A stretch of DNA of 27,069 nt, taken from positions 1 through 27,069 of the forward strand of contig DASQXE010000023.1 of the NCBI GenBank assembly GCA_035639875.1. Direction: 5' to 3'. Position numbers and translations under genes: made by a program. Shown one piece after another: positions 1-8,589 of this stretch; the stretch's first letter is position 1, and each line of letters starts with the position of its first letter. Under the pieces are notes generated by a model. That model ran no database searches, was not told where the DNA came from, and worked only from the letters and a program-made list of their open reading frames with translations. The stretch comes from JAIBJP01 sp035639875. Lineage in GTDB: Bacteria > Actinomycetota > Thermoleophilia > Gaiellales > Gaiellaceae.

Positions 1-811
1 GCTCGTCGTCGGTGAGACGCGGACTCACGATGTCGCCTGAGCGCTGGCGCAGGGTGAGAGCCCGCTCCCGCGGCCCGTCGTCGAACGTGGCCGCCGCCTT
101 CGAGCCGATGGCGGTGATGCAGCTCACGCGGCGCGGGTCCAGCAGGGAAAGATGGATGTGCGCGGCAATGCCGGTGGCGAATGCGAGCTGGCAGGAGACC
201 ACGTCGATGATTCCTGATTCCTCGTAGGAACCGCCGGCCGCCGAGACCTCGACCGGCTCGTCGCCCAAGAGATGGAGGACCACCGGGACATCGAGCGAGC
301 CGAGCTTCCAGAGGGCGCTGGCGTGTTCGTCTTTGCGTGGACTCTCACGGTGGTCGGCATGAAGGTAGTAGAGGTCGCCGAGGCGTCCGAGCGAGAGAAG
401 CTTCTTGAGCCGCCGGACGGCGGGATGGAAGAGGCGCGTATTGCCAACGACGAGGCAGCGATCGCGCTCCTCGGCCCGCTGCACGAGGTCGTCGGCTTGA
501 TCGGAGCGTAGGGCAAGCGGCTTCTCGACGAGGACGTGCTTGTCAGCCTCGAGCGCACGCCTCACGAGGTCGTAGTGTGTAACGGATGGCGTCGACACGA
601 CAATGCCGTCGACGTCCTCGTCGTTGAGGATCTCGTCGACGTCGGAGGTAATGCGCGTGGTTGAGTACCGCAGCCGCCAGCGCAGCTGCGCAGCCGGGTC
701 GTGGTCGCAGAGCCACTGCAGGTCCACCTGTGGCATGGAATCGAGGATCGCCACAATCGAGGCCCCACGGTTCCCGAGACCGACCACAGCCACGCGGATG
801 GGAGTCCTCAC
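1..811 (-). CDS. Gfo/Idh/MocA family oxidoreductase, 3' end missing
   Basis: Reading the minus strand from a GTG at 811 gives an uninterrupted frame of 270 codons that runs off the left edge. The N-terminus has a Rossmann nucleotide-binding motif (GLGNRG, residues 11-16). The family's EKP motif, whose lysine contacts cofactor and substrate, is at residues 96-98. Both fit an NAD(P)-dependent sugar oxidoreductase. Such enzymes oxidise or reduce sugars, often nucleotide sugars for polysaccharides; the substrate cannot be read here. The start is chosen because the Rossmann strand begins at residue 5, as is typical. A weak purine stretch lies just upstream. The C-terminal part is outside the window. 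It is divergent from the glycosyltransferase at 1041, with about 230 bases between. A second, distinct family member lies at 24738-25859. Confidence 0.88.
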   Translation of the reverse strand, partial: MRTPIRVAVVGLGNRGASIVAILDSMPQVDLQWLCDHDPAAQLRWRLRYSTTRITSDVDEILNDEDVDGIVVSTPSVTHYDLVRRALEADKHVLVEKPLALRSDQADDLVQRAEERDRCLVVGNTRLFHPAVRRLKKLLSLGRLGDLYYLHADHRESPRKDEHASALWKLGSLDVPVVLHLLGDEPVEVSAAGGSYEESGIIDVVSCQLAFATGIAAHIHLSLLDPRRVSCITAIGSKAAATFDDGPRERALTLRQRSGDIVSPRLTDDE

Positions 812-998
812 CGAGGCTCTTCGATCATCGCATCCCACTTCCAAGCGGATCCATGTGAGCCTGGGGGCATCCCAGTGGGCGATGCTAAGGCCAGTTTGGT
901 CGGGCGCCAACGCGACGGATGGACAGCGTTGAGAAAAGCGGCCCTAGCCGAACGGACAGCCTGCACCGCGGACATCAGACCTCTGTGGCCTGGTTTTC

Positions 999-1004
999 TA
1001 TGAT
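999..1004 (+). promoter_or_regulatory. Candidate -10 box (TATGAT) for the 1041 glycosyltransferase operon
   Basis: TATGAT is one base from the TATAAT consensus and sits in the gap between divergent genes, 36 bases before the GTG start at 1041. No convincing -35 hexamer is visible 16-18 bases upstream. The rest of the 812-1040 gap shows no coding signal. Confidence 0.35.
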
Positions 1005-1040
1005 CGGCCCTGGGTTTTCCCGAACCAGCGCGGCCTCCCG

Positions 1041-3398
1041 GTGAGCCGAGTCCTGTTTCTCGCCTACCACTTCCCGCCGATCGGCGGCGGCGGCGTGCAG
1101 CGCAACGCGAAGTTCGTCAAGTACCTGCCCGAGTTCGGCGTCGAAGCGCTCGTACTGACGGGACCGGGCCGCGCGCACGGCCGGTGGACCCCTGCCGATC
1201 AGACCCTGATGAGAGACATCCCGTCCGAGACGAAGGTTCACCGCGTGCCGGGCCCGGTTCCAGCGGTGAGGCGGGGCTGGCACAGGCGCCTGGAGCGCGT
1301 CTTCATGCTCGATGAGGCGTTCACGCGCTGGTGGAACGACGGCGCATTCGACCTTGGCACGAGAATCGGACGAAACACGGACGTCGTCTACGTTTCGCTC
1401 GCCCCCTACCGGACGGCCGAGGCGGCTGCTCGGCTCGCACACGAGCTGGGCAAACCATGGGTCGCCGATCTCCAGGATCCATGGGCGCTCGACGAAATCT
1501 GGCTGTACCCGACCGCGCTGCACCGGCGCCGGGATCTCCGTCGGATGCGGCGGTTGCTCGGGACAGCCGATGCGATCATCATGAACACGCCGGAGGCGGC
1601 CCGGCGCGTTCGCACCGCCTTCCCGGAACTCGCCGGTAAAAGAGTCGTGAGCATTCCAAACGGCTTCGATCCCGACGATTTCGCCGCACCCCCACCGGAT
1701 CGCGAGGACGGCGCGTTCCGGATCGCGCATACCGGCTACCTCTACACAGATCTCGGACTCCGGCATCGTAAGACCGCCCGCATGCGGCGGCTCGCGGGCG
1801 GAATGTTCGCTCCGGTCGACATCCTGACTCGCTCGCACGTGTTCCTGCTCGAGGCGATTAGGCGGCTGATCGAGGCCGACCCGAGCTTGGCGTCGACCGT
1901 CGAAGTGCATCTGGCCGGCGAGTTCACGGAAGCGGACCGGCAGGTCAGCCGCCACTTCCCGTTCGTCAAGATGCACGGCTACCTCGAACACGAGAAGTCC
2001 ATCGGTCTTCTGCGTTCCGCCGATCTCCTCTTCGTTCCGATGCAAGACCTGCCGGCGGGAATGCGGGCAAGCGTGATTCCCGGCAAGGTGTACGAGTACC
2101 TCGTCTCCGGGCGTCCGATTCTGGCCGCTGTCCCGGACGGGGACGCTCGGGATCTGCTCGACAGCGCCGGCACGGCGATCCTCTGCCGGCCCGCAGACAC
2201 GGATGCGATGAGCGAGATTGTCGCCGAGCAGGTGCGGCGCTGGCGGGCGGGCGCGCCCATTCCTGAGCCACGGCCCGAGATCCTGGCGCGCTACGAGCGC
2301 CGATCCCTGACGGAGGACCTTGTCGAGGTGCTCGATGCGACCGTCCGCAAGCGGCGTGTCTCGGTCGCGTCACCCTCGCCGACGGAAAGACGCCGAGCCG
2401 CTGGCGAGCACCGCAAAGCTCGAGATCCAAAGGGATCCGAGCGTCCCGAAGTCTCCATCCTGCTCGTCAGCTGGAACACCCACGACTTTACGCTCGAGTG
2501 CCTTGATTCGCTTCCAAGCGGGATCGACGACGACCTCACCTACGAGCTAATCGTCGTCGACAACGGATCGCGAGACGGCACAGCCGAGGCGCTGGCCGAG
2601 CGCGAGGACATCGAGCTCGTCTCCAATCCGGACAACCGTGGCTACGCGGCGGCGGTAAACCAGGCCTATTCGCGGTCGAAGGGCGAACTCGTGCTCCTGC
2701 TGAACTCGGATGTGCGCTTCACTCCGGGGTCGGTAAGCACCCTCGTCCGTTTCTTGCGCGAGCACGAAGACGTCGCCGGTGTCGTGCCTCTCTACCTAAA
2801 CCCCGACGGTACTCGGCAGGCTCACTACTACCGCCTGCCTACGTTCACGATGACGCTCGCCAACGCGAATGCGGTCATGCGCTCCTTGCCGCCCTTTTCC
2901 CAGCGCGTACGCGAGTACCGCATGCTCGACGACGACTTCTCTCAGCCCCGCCATGTGCCCCAACCCTCAGCAAGCTGCCTCCTGCTGCGGCGTTCCCTCC
3001 TTGCGCCCGACCACCTAATGGATGAGCGTTACCCGATCTACTTCAACGACGTCGCGCTCGCGCGGGAGCTCACCCTACGCGGCGGCTCCCTCTGGATGAC
3101 CCCTGAGGCCGTGATCGTGCACGAACACGGCGCTTCAACGCGCCAGCTGGGGGGCGCCCTCAAGCGGCAGCACCTTGGCTCACTCGTCCGTTACATCGCC
3201 ATGACCGAGCCCTTCCCGCGTCTGCTGCTTTTTCGCTCGCTGGCGCTTGCCCAGGGACTTGCCGTCCGGGTGCTCCGCCGATCCGACGCGCTCCCGCTCG
3301 GGGACCTTTGGAGCGCGCTCCGCGGCGATCCGGGCCCTTTGCCCCAGGCGCCTTCGAGCACCGAGGGCGAGCGTGAGCTCGTCGGCACGCGGGGTTGA
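1041..3398 (+). CDS. Two-domain glycosyltransferase: GT4-like N-terminus fused to GT2 C-terminus
   Basis: This 785-residue protein contains two glycosyltransferase domains. Residues 1 to about 430 form a GT-B domain of the GT4 type: it starts with the glycine-rich acceptor loop (FPPIGGGGVQR), and the donor-side region has the PGKVYEYL and SGRPILAAVP segments near residue 350. A basic, disordered-looking linker (about 430-468) leads to a GT2 GT-A domain from residue 469, with VSILLVSWN, VVDNGSRDGT and an NSD metal-site motif at 555-557. It probably adds two successive sugars to a lipid-linked repeat unit on the inner face of the membrane. The GTG start lies directly before the conserved first strand. 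The GT4 half is clearly paralogous to the next gene, so tandem duplication plus fusion is likely. The C-terminal 90 residues have no clear motif. Confidence 0.93.
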   Translation: MSRVLFLAYHFPPIGGGGVQRNAKFVKYLPEFGVEALVLTGPGRAHGRWTPADQTLMRDIPSETKVHRVPGPVPAVRRGWHRRLERVFMLDEAFTRWWNDGAFDLGTRIGRNTDVVYVSLAPYRTAEAAARLAHELGKPWVADLQDPWALDEIWLYPTALHRRRDLRRMRRLLGTADAIIMNTPEAARRVRTAFPELAGKRVVSIPNGFDPDDFAAPPPDREDGAFRIAHTGYLYTDLGLRHRKTARMRRLAGGMFAPVDILTRSHVFLLEAIRRLIEADPSLASTVEVHLAGEFTEADRQVSRHFPFVKMHGYLEHEKSIGLLRSADLLFVPMQDLPAGMRASVIPGKVYEYLVSGRPILAAVPDGDARDLLDSAGTAILCRPADTDAMSEIVAEQVRRWRAGAPIPEPRPEILARYERRSLTEDLVEVLDATVRKRRVSVASPSPTERRRAAGEHRKARDPKGSERPEVSILLVSWNTHDFTLECLDSLPSGIDDDLTYELIVVDNGSRDGTAEALAEREDIELVSNPDNRGYAAAVNQAYSRSKGELVLLLNSDVRFTPGSVSTLVRFLREHEDVAGVVPLYLNPDGTRQAHYYRLPTFTMTLANANAVMRSLPPFSQRVREYRMLDDDFSQPRHVPQPSASCLLLRRSLLAPDHLMDERYPIYFNDVALARELTLRGGSLWMTPEAVIVHEHGASTRQLGGALKRQHLGSLVRYIAMTEPFPRLLLFRSLALAQGLAVRVLRRSDALPLGDLWSALRGDPGPLPQAPSSTEGERELVGTRG

Positions 3399-3434
3399 CG
3401 CAGGAGTGACGGATCGTGGAAGCCACCGCATAGC

Positions 3435-4796
3435 TTGAGGCGCGTCCTCTTCCTCGCGTATTACTTCCCGCCGCTGGGAGGCGCGGGCGTCCAGCGCACG
3501 GTCAAGTTCGCCCGCTACCTGCCCGAATTCGGGTACGAGCCGGTGGTCGTCACCGGGCCCGCGAGCACGTCACTCGCCTGGTCTCCGGCCGACGGGACGT
3601 TCCAGCGCGAGATCCCAGCCGAAATCGAGGTCCACAGAATCAACACACCGGAACCGCCCCGAAGCAGCGGCTGGCGCCGCCGCAGCGAGCGCTGGCTTCG
3701 CCGGCCCTCGTCTTTCACGCGCTGGTGGGTGGAGGGCGCGATCGCGTTGGGGCGCGACGTTGCGAAGAACACCGACATGGTCTACGCGTCGATGTCGCCG
3801 TTCGAGTCCGCGGAGGCGGCCGCCGCGATCGCGCGCGACCTTGGGCGCCCCTGGATTGCCGACCTGCGCGACCCGTGGGCGCTCGACGAGTGGCTCATCT
3901 ATCCCACCGGCCTCCACCGTCGGCTCGAGCTCCGACGGATGCGGGCGGCGCTCAGATCGGCGAGCGCGATCGTGATGAACACCTCGGAGGCCGAGCGCGA
4001 GCTGCGTCGCCGCTTTCCAGAGCTGGGGACGAAGGTTTTCGTGATTCCAAACGGATACGACAGCGCTGACTTCGAAGGGATCTCGGCCCCTCGCGAGGAC
4101 CGGTCTTTTCGCATCGTCTATACGGGCTATGTCCACACCCAGGCCGGACGGCGACATCAACGCATGCGCCTGGCCCGGCGACTCGTGGGAGGATCGGTGC
4201 GCGGACTGACCGTCCTCTCCCGCTCAGCCGTGTATCTGCTCGAGGCTGTCGACGAGCTCCTCGAGTCGCGACCGGAGCTCCGGTCGCGACTCGAGGTCCA
4301 TCTCGGCGGCGTCGGTTCGGATGAGGATCACGAGACGGTCGCTTCGGAGGTTGTACGCGTCCACGGGTACCTACCCCACGAGGAGGCGGTCGAGCTGATC
4401 CGATCGGCCGATCTCCTCTTTCTTCCGATGCACGACCTTCCAGCAGGCGTGCGCTCTCTCGGCGTGCCCGGCAAGACCTACGAGTACTTGGCCTCGGGCC
4501 GCCCCATCCTCGCCGCGGTGCCAGACGGGGACGCGCGCGAACTTCTCGCCCGGGCCGGCACCGCGATGATCTGCCGTCCGACCGACATCCGATGCATGCG
4601 GAGCGTGATCGAAGCAGGAATTGAGCGGGTCTTGGCCGGACGGCGGGGCCCGGTTGTTCGCCCGGACGTCCTTCGCGGCTTCGAGCGACGCGAGCTCGCG
4701 GGGCGGCTCGCTGACCTATTCGAGAACGTCTCAGCCGCGACCGCAGCGACCGCTGATCGTCCGGGAGAGTCGCAAAAGTCGGCGCTTTCCCGCTGA
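3435..4796 (+). CDS. GT4-like glycosyltransferase, paralogue of the upstream fusion's N-terminal half
   Basis: This 453-residue GT-B enzyme aligns along its whole length with residues 1-430 of the preceding protein. Shared segments include the glycine-rich loop (FPPLGGAGVQR), FTRWW near residue 97, DPWALDEW near 151, VIPNGYDSADF near 203 and SGRPILAAVPDGDAREL near 355. Family knowledge: retaining GT4 enzymes move sugar from a nucleotide donor to a lipid-linked acceptor. The TTG start at 3435 puts the first beta strand at residue 3, matching the paralogue; no strong ribosome-binding site precedes it. The gap to the previous gene is 36 bases, suggesting one transcript. It ends convergent with the flippase gene, with a hairpin between them. 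Confidence 0.92.
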   Translation: MRRVLFLAYYFPPLGGAGVQRTVKFARYLPEFGYEPVVVTGPASTSLAWSPADGTFQREIPAEIEVHRINTPEPPRSSGWRRRSERWLRRPSSFTRWWVEGAIALGRDVAKNTDMVYASMSPFESAEAAAAIARDLGRPWIADLRDPWALDEWLIYPTGLHRRLELRRMRAALRSASAIVMNTSEAERELRRRFPELGTKVFVIPNGYDSADFEGISAPREDRSFRIVYTGYVHTQAGRRHQRMRLARRLVGGSVRGLTVLSRSAVYLLEAVDELLESRPELRSRLEVHLGGVGSDEDHETVASEVVRVHGYLPHEEAVELIRSADLLFLPMHDLPAGVRSLGVPGKTYEYLASGRPILAAVPDGDARELLARAGTAMICRPTDIRCMRSVIEAGIERVLAGRRGPVVRPDVLRGFERRELAGRLADLFENVSAATAATADRPGESQKSALSR

Positions 4797-4797
4797 C

Positions 4798-4828
4798 GGC
4801 AGCGAGCCGGAGCGGTCGGGCCGCTGCC
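4798..4828. terminator. Hairpin in the convergent gap, candidate bidirectional terminator
   Basis: GGCAGCG at 4798-4804 pairs with CGCTGCC at 4822-4828, giving a 7-bp perfect GC-rich stem with a 17-base loop. It begins 1 base after the stop of the GT4 gene and ends 11 bases before the stop of the opposing flippase gene. There is no T-tract, so it may be an atypical terminator or an RNA end-protection structure. Confidence 0.4.
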
Positions 4829-4839
4829 ACGCACCGACG

Positions 4840-6420
4840 CTAGCCCGTGATCGGATCGGTGGTCGCGGATGCCGGTGCCGGCGCTGGCACGGCGTCGGGG
4901 CGAGTCGGCCGCCGTCGAAGAACTCGACGTAAGACCAGCGTCAGGTCGACCCAAGCGGCGCGGAAGAACGAGCGAAGTATGAGCACGTAAATCGAGCATG
5001 CCACCGCTGTGACGATGACGAGAACGAGCGGATCGGAAATCCCTACGTTTGCAAGGACTTGGGTCAGCGGAAAGGCGACCGCCGCGAGGCCGGCGCTGCC
5101 GGCGAACGCCGGAACGATGTCCTTCAAGATCTGAGGCACCTGCACCCCGGCCACCCTGTGCTCGAGCACGTAGTACTGGACGCCGAGCGCGACGAACTGA
5201 TAGCTGACCACACCCACGCAGACAGCTCGGATGCCGTAGGGCGCGAGAGCGTAGACCGTTCCTCCGAAGGCCGAGAGCGCACACGCGTTGAACGCGAGGA
5301 GCGCCCGTGGCCTACCGGCGGCCATGAGCAGGGGACCGGTCCCGGTCGCGAGCGCCACGGTCATCCCCCCCAAGGCAAGGATCTGCGTGGGGACGACCGT
5401 CGATTCCCACCGCGAGCCGTACAGCCAGGGAACGAGAACAGGGGCTATCGCACTGAGGAGAGCGAGTAGGGGGAGAACCGCTGTCGCCTGCAGCCGCACG
5501 ATCCGCGTCCGCATCGCGCGCATGTCGTCGAGGTTCTCGCTGCGCGAGTACACAGGGAAAGAGACCCCCCGGATCACCGTCGTCATCTTGCCCTGATACT
5601 CCACACCGAGCTGGAACGCGCGCCAGTAGAAACCCACCTGAGCCGGGTTCAGCCGCGCGCCCAGGATCGCGTAGTCGACGTTGCGAAAGGCGGCGTAGAC
5701 GATCGACGCGAGGCCGGCGGGAATGCCGAACGCTGCGATTTCCGTGGTCGCGCCTCGCCGCCAGCGTGGCACGACCATGCCGGTCGCGCGCAGATAGAGA
5801 AGCGTCGACACCGCCTGTCTGATCAACAGCCCGGCGATGAGCGCCTCCGCGTCCAGGCCGGCGAAGGCGGCCAGGAGGACCGACGCGAGGGCGCCGCTCA
5901 CGAGGCTCGCGATCGAGATCTTGCTCATGGTGGGAAAGTCGAGGCGCCTCGAGACCACCGCATACGAGACCGTGCCGAGCCCTGAGAGGATGAAGACCGG
6001 TGCCGCGATCTGGACGAGAAAGCTCACCCTGTGCCCGAAGAGGGGGCTGACGACGAGAGGCGCGACCAGAATGGCGACGGTCGTCAAAAGAGCGCCGGCG
6101 GCGATGCTCAGGGCTGTGGCGGCCTCGAGATGGCGCCTGTCGATTCTTCGAAACTGCACGACGGGCGTGGCAACGCCTTGCCCGATGATCGCTCCCCCGA
6201 GCGCGAAGGCGATGCCCGCCACAGCTACCCGCCCGAACTCGGCCGGAGGCACGAGACGCGCGAGCGGGACACTCGAGAGGATGGTGAGGACTTCTGTCGC
6301 AAGCTGAGCGAGCGCCGTCCAACGAATCCCCCTGAACGCCGCCTCCTTCAGATCTTTCCGAGCCGCGGTCAGCCGCTCCTGAGTTTCATCGGGATTTTGC
6401 GCTTTCAGACCATGTGTCAT
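4840..6420 (-). CDS. Wzx-type polysaccharide flippase (MOP superfamily membrane protein)
   Basis: The 526-residue product is almost entirely hydrophobic, with about 12-14 predicted membrane segments. It contains the PPAEFGRVAVAG segment near the first helix that is typical of polysaccharide exporters of the WzxC type. The proposed job is to flip the undecaprenyl-linked repeat unit across the membrane. The ATG at 6420 is chosen over upstream in-frame starts because its ATGA overlaps the stop of the GT2 gene (translational coupling) and because a basic, soluble N-tail (about 35 residues) then precedes helix 1. The open frame continues upstream to 6687, but that part lies over the GT2 gene and is a shadow. 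The C-terminus is arginine-rich, then proline/alanine-rich. No key segment seems missing. Confidence 0.93.
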   Translation of the reverse strand: MTHGLKAQNPDETQERLTAARKDLKEAAFRGIRWTALAQLATEVLTILSSVPLARLVPPAEFGRVAVAGIAFALGGAIIGQGVATPVVQFRRIDRRHLEAATALSIAAGALLTTVAILVAPLVVSPLFGHRVSFLVQIAAPVFILSGLGTVSYAVVSRRLDFPTMSKISIASLVSGALASVLLAAFAGLDAEALIAGLLIRQAVSTLLYLRATGMVVPRWRRGATTEIAAFGIPAGLASIVYAAFRNVDYAILGARLNPAQVGFYWRAFQLGVEYQGKMTTVIRGVSFPVYSRSENLDDMRAMRTRIVRLQATAVLPLLALLSAIAPVLVPWLYGSRWESTVVPTQILALGGMTVALATGTGPLLMAAGRPRALLAFNACALSAFGGTVYALAPYGIRAVCVGVVSYQFVALGVQYYVLEHRVAGVQVPQILKDIVPAFAGSAGLAAVAFPLTQVLANVGISDPLVLVIVTAVACSIYVLILRSFFRAAWVDLTLVLRRVLRRRPTRPDAVPAPAPASATTDPITG

Positions 6421-7412
6421 GACTCGATCTTCGGCGGCGCGCCGATCGACGTTGCCGAGCTGACGGGCCCGTCGGTTCCGGCGTCGATCGATCTCCGACT
6501 GCTCCACCAGCCCCAGAGCTGTGCGGATCCCGATAGATACGGCAGAACCAGGTACATGATCGGCAGTGCTCGCAAGTCGTCCATCAACCCCACCCTCAGG
6601 CCGTATTCCGCAAGCCTCCTGCGGTCGAGCCGAAGCGAGCGCCCCGCGCGTCGTCTGAAACGCCCCGCCGGGACTATCGGACACCACCAGCGGAGCCGCA
6701 TCGCGTGAGGGCGGGTCCCGGCCCTGAGCCTACGAACCGAGCGCCAGCGGTTCTGGAACCAGATTTTTCGGAGGAAGGGACGAGCGTGGTCGCGTGTGGG
6801 ATGCCAGACGACCGCGTGCGACGCGACGACGAGCCTCGCTCCATGAGCGACGCAGCGTGTGACGAAGTCGCCGTCTCCTCCAGACGGGAGGGACTCGTCG
6901 AAGCCGCCCTCGCGCTCGAAGACGTCTCGCCGTACGAGAAGGTTCGCGGTCAAGGCTTTCCCCAGTCCCACGGCATGCGCCTGATCGAACAGAATGTCGA
7001 TGCTGAGGAGCGTCCAGACCGTCGGATGCTCGGGCACCGTGTAGCGGACCGCGCCACCGGCGATGTCTGCCTGTGCCAGCGCCGCCAGCCCGTTCTCGAG
7101 CCAGCGCGGATGAGGAGTGCAATCGTCATCGCAAAACGCGAGCAAGGGACTGCGCGCGAGGGCGGCGGCGCGGTTCCTCGCCGCGTACGAGTTCAGTCGC
7201 GGCCCAGGTGTCACGCGTAGCCAGCCGTCGCTCGTTGCGAGCCCTTCGGTGCCGCCGTCAGTCGAGCCGTCGTCTCCGATGATCACCTCGAAGCGCTCGC
7301 GACCGAGCGTCTGCGCCCGGAGCGCCTCGACCAAGAGGGGGAGGCGGCGGCCGCCGTTGTGAACCGGGACGACGACGCTGATAGCGGGGGCATCGAGCCG
7401 AGGCTCCGGCAT
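6417..7412 (-). CDS. GT2 family glycosyltransferase
   Basis: This 331-residue GT-A enzyme has SVVVPVHNGG at its N-terminus, IIGDDGSTDGG near residue 45, and a CDDDCTPHPRW metal-site region near residue 93, followed by the GGFDESLPSGGDGDF acceptor-side segment. It should add one sugar to the lipid-linked intermediate at the cytoplasmic face. The ATG at 7412 is preferred to the TTG at 7424: a TATTGT box ends 8 bases before the ATG and would contain that TTG. Its stop overlaps the flippase start by ATGA, so the two are translated together. The C-terminal third is arginine/tryptophan-rich with one weakly hydrophobic stretch that might touch the membrane. Confidence 0.92.
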   Translation of the reverse strand: MPEPRLDAPAISVVVPVHNGGRRLPLLVEALRAQTLGRERFEVIIGDDGSTDGGTEGLATSDGWLRVTPGPRLNSYAARNRAAALARSPLLAFCDDDCTPHPRWLENGLAALAQADIAGGAVRYTVPEHPTVWTLLSIDILFDQAHAVGLGKALTANLLVRRDVFEREGGFDESLPSGGDGDFVTRCVAHGARLVVASHAVVWHPTRDHARPFLRKIWFQNRWRSVRRLRAGTRPHAMRLRWWCPIVPAGRFRRRAGRSLRLDRRRLAEYGLRVGLMDDLRALPIMYLVLPYLSGSAQLWGWWSSRRSIDAGTDGPVSSATSIGAPPKIES

Positions 7413-7420
7413 TGGGCCTG

Positions 7421-7426
7421 ACAATA
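7421..7426 (-). promoter_or_regulatory. Candidate -10 box (TATTGT) giving a near-leaderless transcript of the GT2/flippase operon
   Basis: On the minus strand TATTGT lies 8 bases before the ATG at 7412. The expected transcription start would fall on or next to the start codon. No clear -35 hexamer is seen. This is one of six genes in the window with the same layout. Confidence 0.35.
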
Positions 7427-7537
7427 GCCCGTGACGGCGAGATCAGACCTCGCAGGGACATCTCCCTAGCCGATCGGTTAGCGTCGATGTTTCACGGGCT
7501 GATCGGATGTCGGGTACCCGTTCGCAGGATCAGCCTC

Positions 7538-7543
7538 TACCAT
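7538..7543 (+). promoter_or_regulatory. Candidate -10 box (TACCAT) for the LuxR/Wzz/Wzy operon
   Basis: TACCAT fits TANNNT and is separated by 7 bases from the GTG at 7551, which predicts a leaderless mRNA for the regulator. The 7427-7537 interval between this and the divergent promoter shows no gene and is where an operator for the regulator could lie; I see no clear inverted repeat there. Confidence 0.35.
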
Positions 7544-7550
7544 CGATCCG

Positions 7551-7787
7551 GTGCCGGGCACGGTCCAGGACCTCAATTTGTCTCCGCGCCAGGCGGAGAT
7601 GCTCGAGCTCGTTGCGCTCGGGCTGACGAACGCTCAGATCGCGACGCGGCTGGGCGTCTCCGTTCACGGGGTGAAGTTTCATCTCGCCTCGGTCTTCCGC
7701 AAGCTCGGCGTCGTGAACAGAACCGAAGCGGTCGTCATTTACCTCAGGTCGGGTGGGGCGCTCGCGGAGGAGGCCGAGGGGGCGTGA
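7551..7787 (+). CDS. Small LuxR-type HTH regulator without a sensing domain
   Basis: The 78-residue product is essentially a lone LuxR/GerE C-terminal DNA-binding domain. It has SPRQAEMLELVALGLTNAQI as the first helices, then RLGVSVHGVKFHL containing the recognition helix, then FRKLGVVNRTEAV. Usual LuxR-family regulators are about 200 residues or more and carry a receiver or ligand-binding domain, which is absent here. Nothing upstream in frame suggests truncation: a candidate -10 box lies 7 bases before the GTG. It is the first gene of an apparent operon with the Wzz-like gene (10-base gap) and the Wzy-like gene. A role in controlling this glycan locus is therefore likely but inferred. Activity would have to be set by its own level, dimerisation or a partner. 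Confidence 0.85.
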   Translation: MPGTVQDLNLSPRQAEMLELVALGLTNAQIATRLGVSVHGVKFHLASVFRKLGVVNRTEAVVIYLRSGGALAEEAEGA

Positions 7788-7797
7788 TCGCGTAGCC

Positions 7798-8586
7798 GTG
7801 GATCTCAGGCTCTATTTCCGGGTTCTCTGGCGATTCCGACTTCTCGTCGGTCTAGGGCTCCTCTTGGCGCTCGCGCTCGGCTTTCTCTCCTACTTCCGGC
7901 TGACCTTCGACGGCGGAGCGCCGACGGTCACATATCGCGAGACCGAGGTGTGGCAGAGCGGGGCTTCCCTCCTCGTCACGGAGAGCGGATTCCCCGAGGG
8001 CTACCGCTCGCCCCAGACCGAGTTCACTCCCGTTAGCCCCAAGAAGGCCAAGCCGGCGCCGACGGCCACTACCCCGGAGGTCCCACGCTTCGGGGACCCG
8101 TCGCGCTTCAATGCCCTGGCCGCCCTCTACGCCAACTTTGTCTCCACCGACCCCGTCCGCCGCATCATGAAGCGGGGGGGGCCGATAAACGGGTCCGCGA
8201 GCGCAGTTGTCAGAGCCGGACGTGCGGAAGGCCTCCTTCCGATCATCGACGTGACGGGCGTCTCCACGACGCCGCAGGCCGCGCTGAGCGTGGCCACCCG
8301 GGCCGTCAAGGCCCTTCGGGAATACATCGAGCTCGAGCAGGCGCGAAACAACATTCCGGCTCGTCAACGAGTGATCATCGAGCAGATCACAAATCCCACG
8401 GCCCCCGAGCTCGCGCAGGGGAGGAAGCTGACGCGGCCCGTGTTCGTTTTCGTCGCCGTGCTGATCGCCGTGATGGGCCTCGCCTTCATCCTCGAGAATC
8501 TCCGCCCGCGAGCAAGGGTGGTCACGACGACAGAGGGCGAGGACTTCGTGAGGCGCATCGAGTCGAGATCTCGCCGCTCCGCGTAG
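7798..8586 (+). CDS. Wzz-like polysaccharide chain-length determinant / co-polymerase
   Basis: The 262-residue protein has the two-membrane-helix layout of the Wzz family. TM1 is at about residues 14-33, followed by an external domain of about 180 residues and TM2 at about 213-232, then a short basic cytoplasmic tail. The external part includes a proline-rich stretch (about 80-100) and a helical segment near 175-190. Family members set polymer length together with Wzy. No Walker motifs or tyrosine-rich tail are present, so there is no built-in kinase. The GTG at 7798 is chosen because it places TM1 15-20 residues from the start; an open frame extends upstream but overlaps the regulator. A run of eight G bases lies at codons 126-128. 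The next gene starts 3 bases after the stop. Confidence 0.82.
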   Translation: MDLRLYFRVLWRFRLLVGLGLLLALALGFLSYFRLTFDGGAPTVTYRETEVWQSGASLLVTESGFPEGYRSPQTEFTPVSPKKAKPAPTATTPEVPRFGDPSRFNALAALYANFVSTDPVRRIMKRGGPINGSASAVVRAGRAEGLLPIIDVTGVSTTPQAALSVATRAVKALREYIELEQARNNIPARQRVIIEQITNPTAPELAQGRKLTRPVFVFVAVLIAVMGLAFILENLRPRARVVTTTEGEDFVRRIESRSRRSA

Positions 8587-8589
8587 CCG

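Noticed and set aside
124..558. Minus-strand frame of 144 codons in the left-edge oxidoreductase region
   Set aside because: The overlapping frame starting at 811 carries the Rossmann and EKP motifs and is open to the edge; this one is its shadow.
975..2045. Long minus-strand frame (356 codons) opposite the GT4-GT2 gene
   Set aside because: It lies fully antisense to a well-supported glycosyltransferase, has no recognisable motif, and is the expected by-product of GC-rich codon positions.
6421..6687. Extension of the flippase frame upstream of the ATG at 6420
   Set aside because: It overlaps the GT2 gene on the same strand, and the ATGA junction gives a better start.
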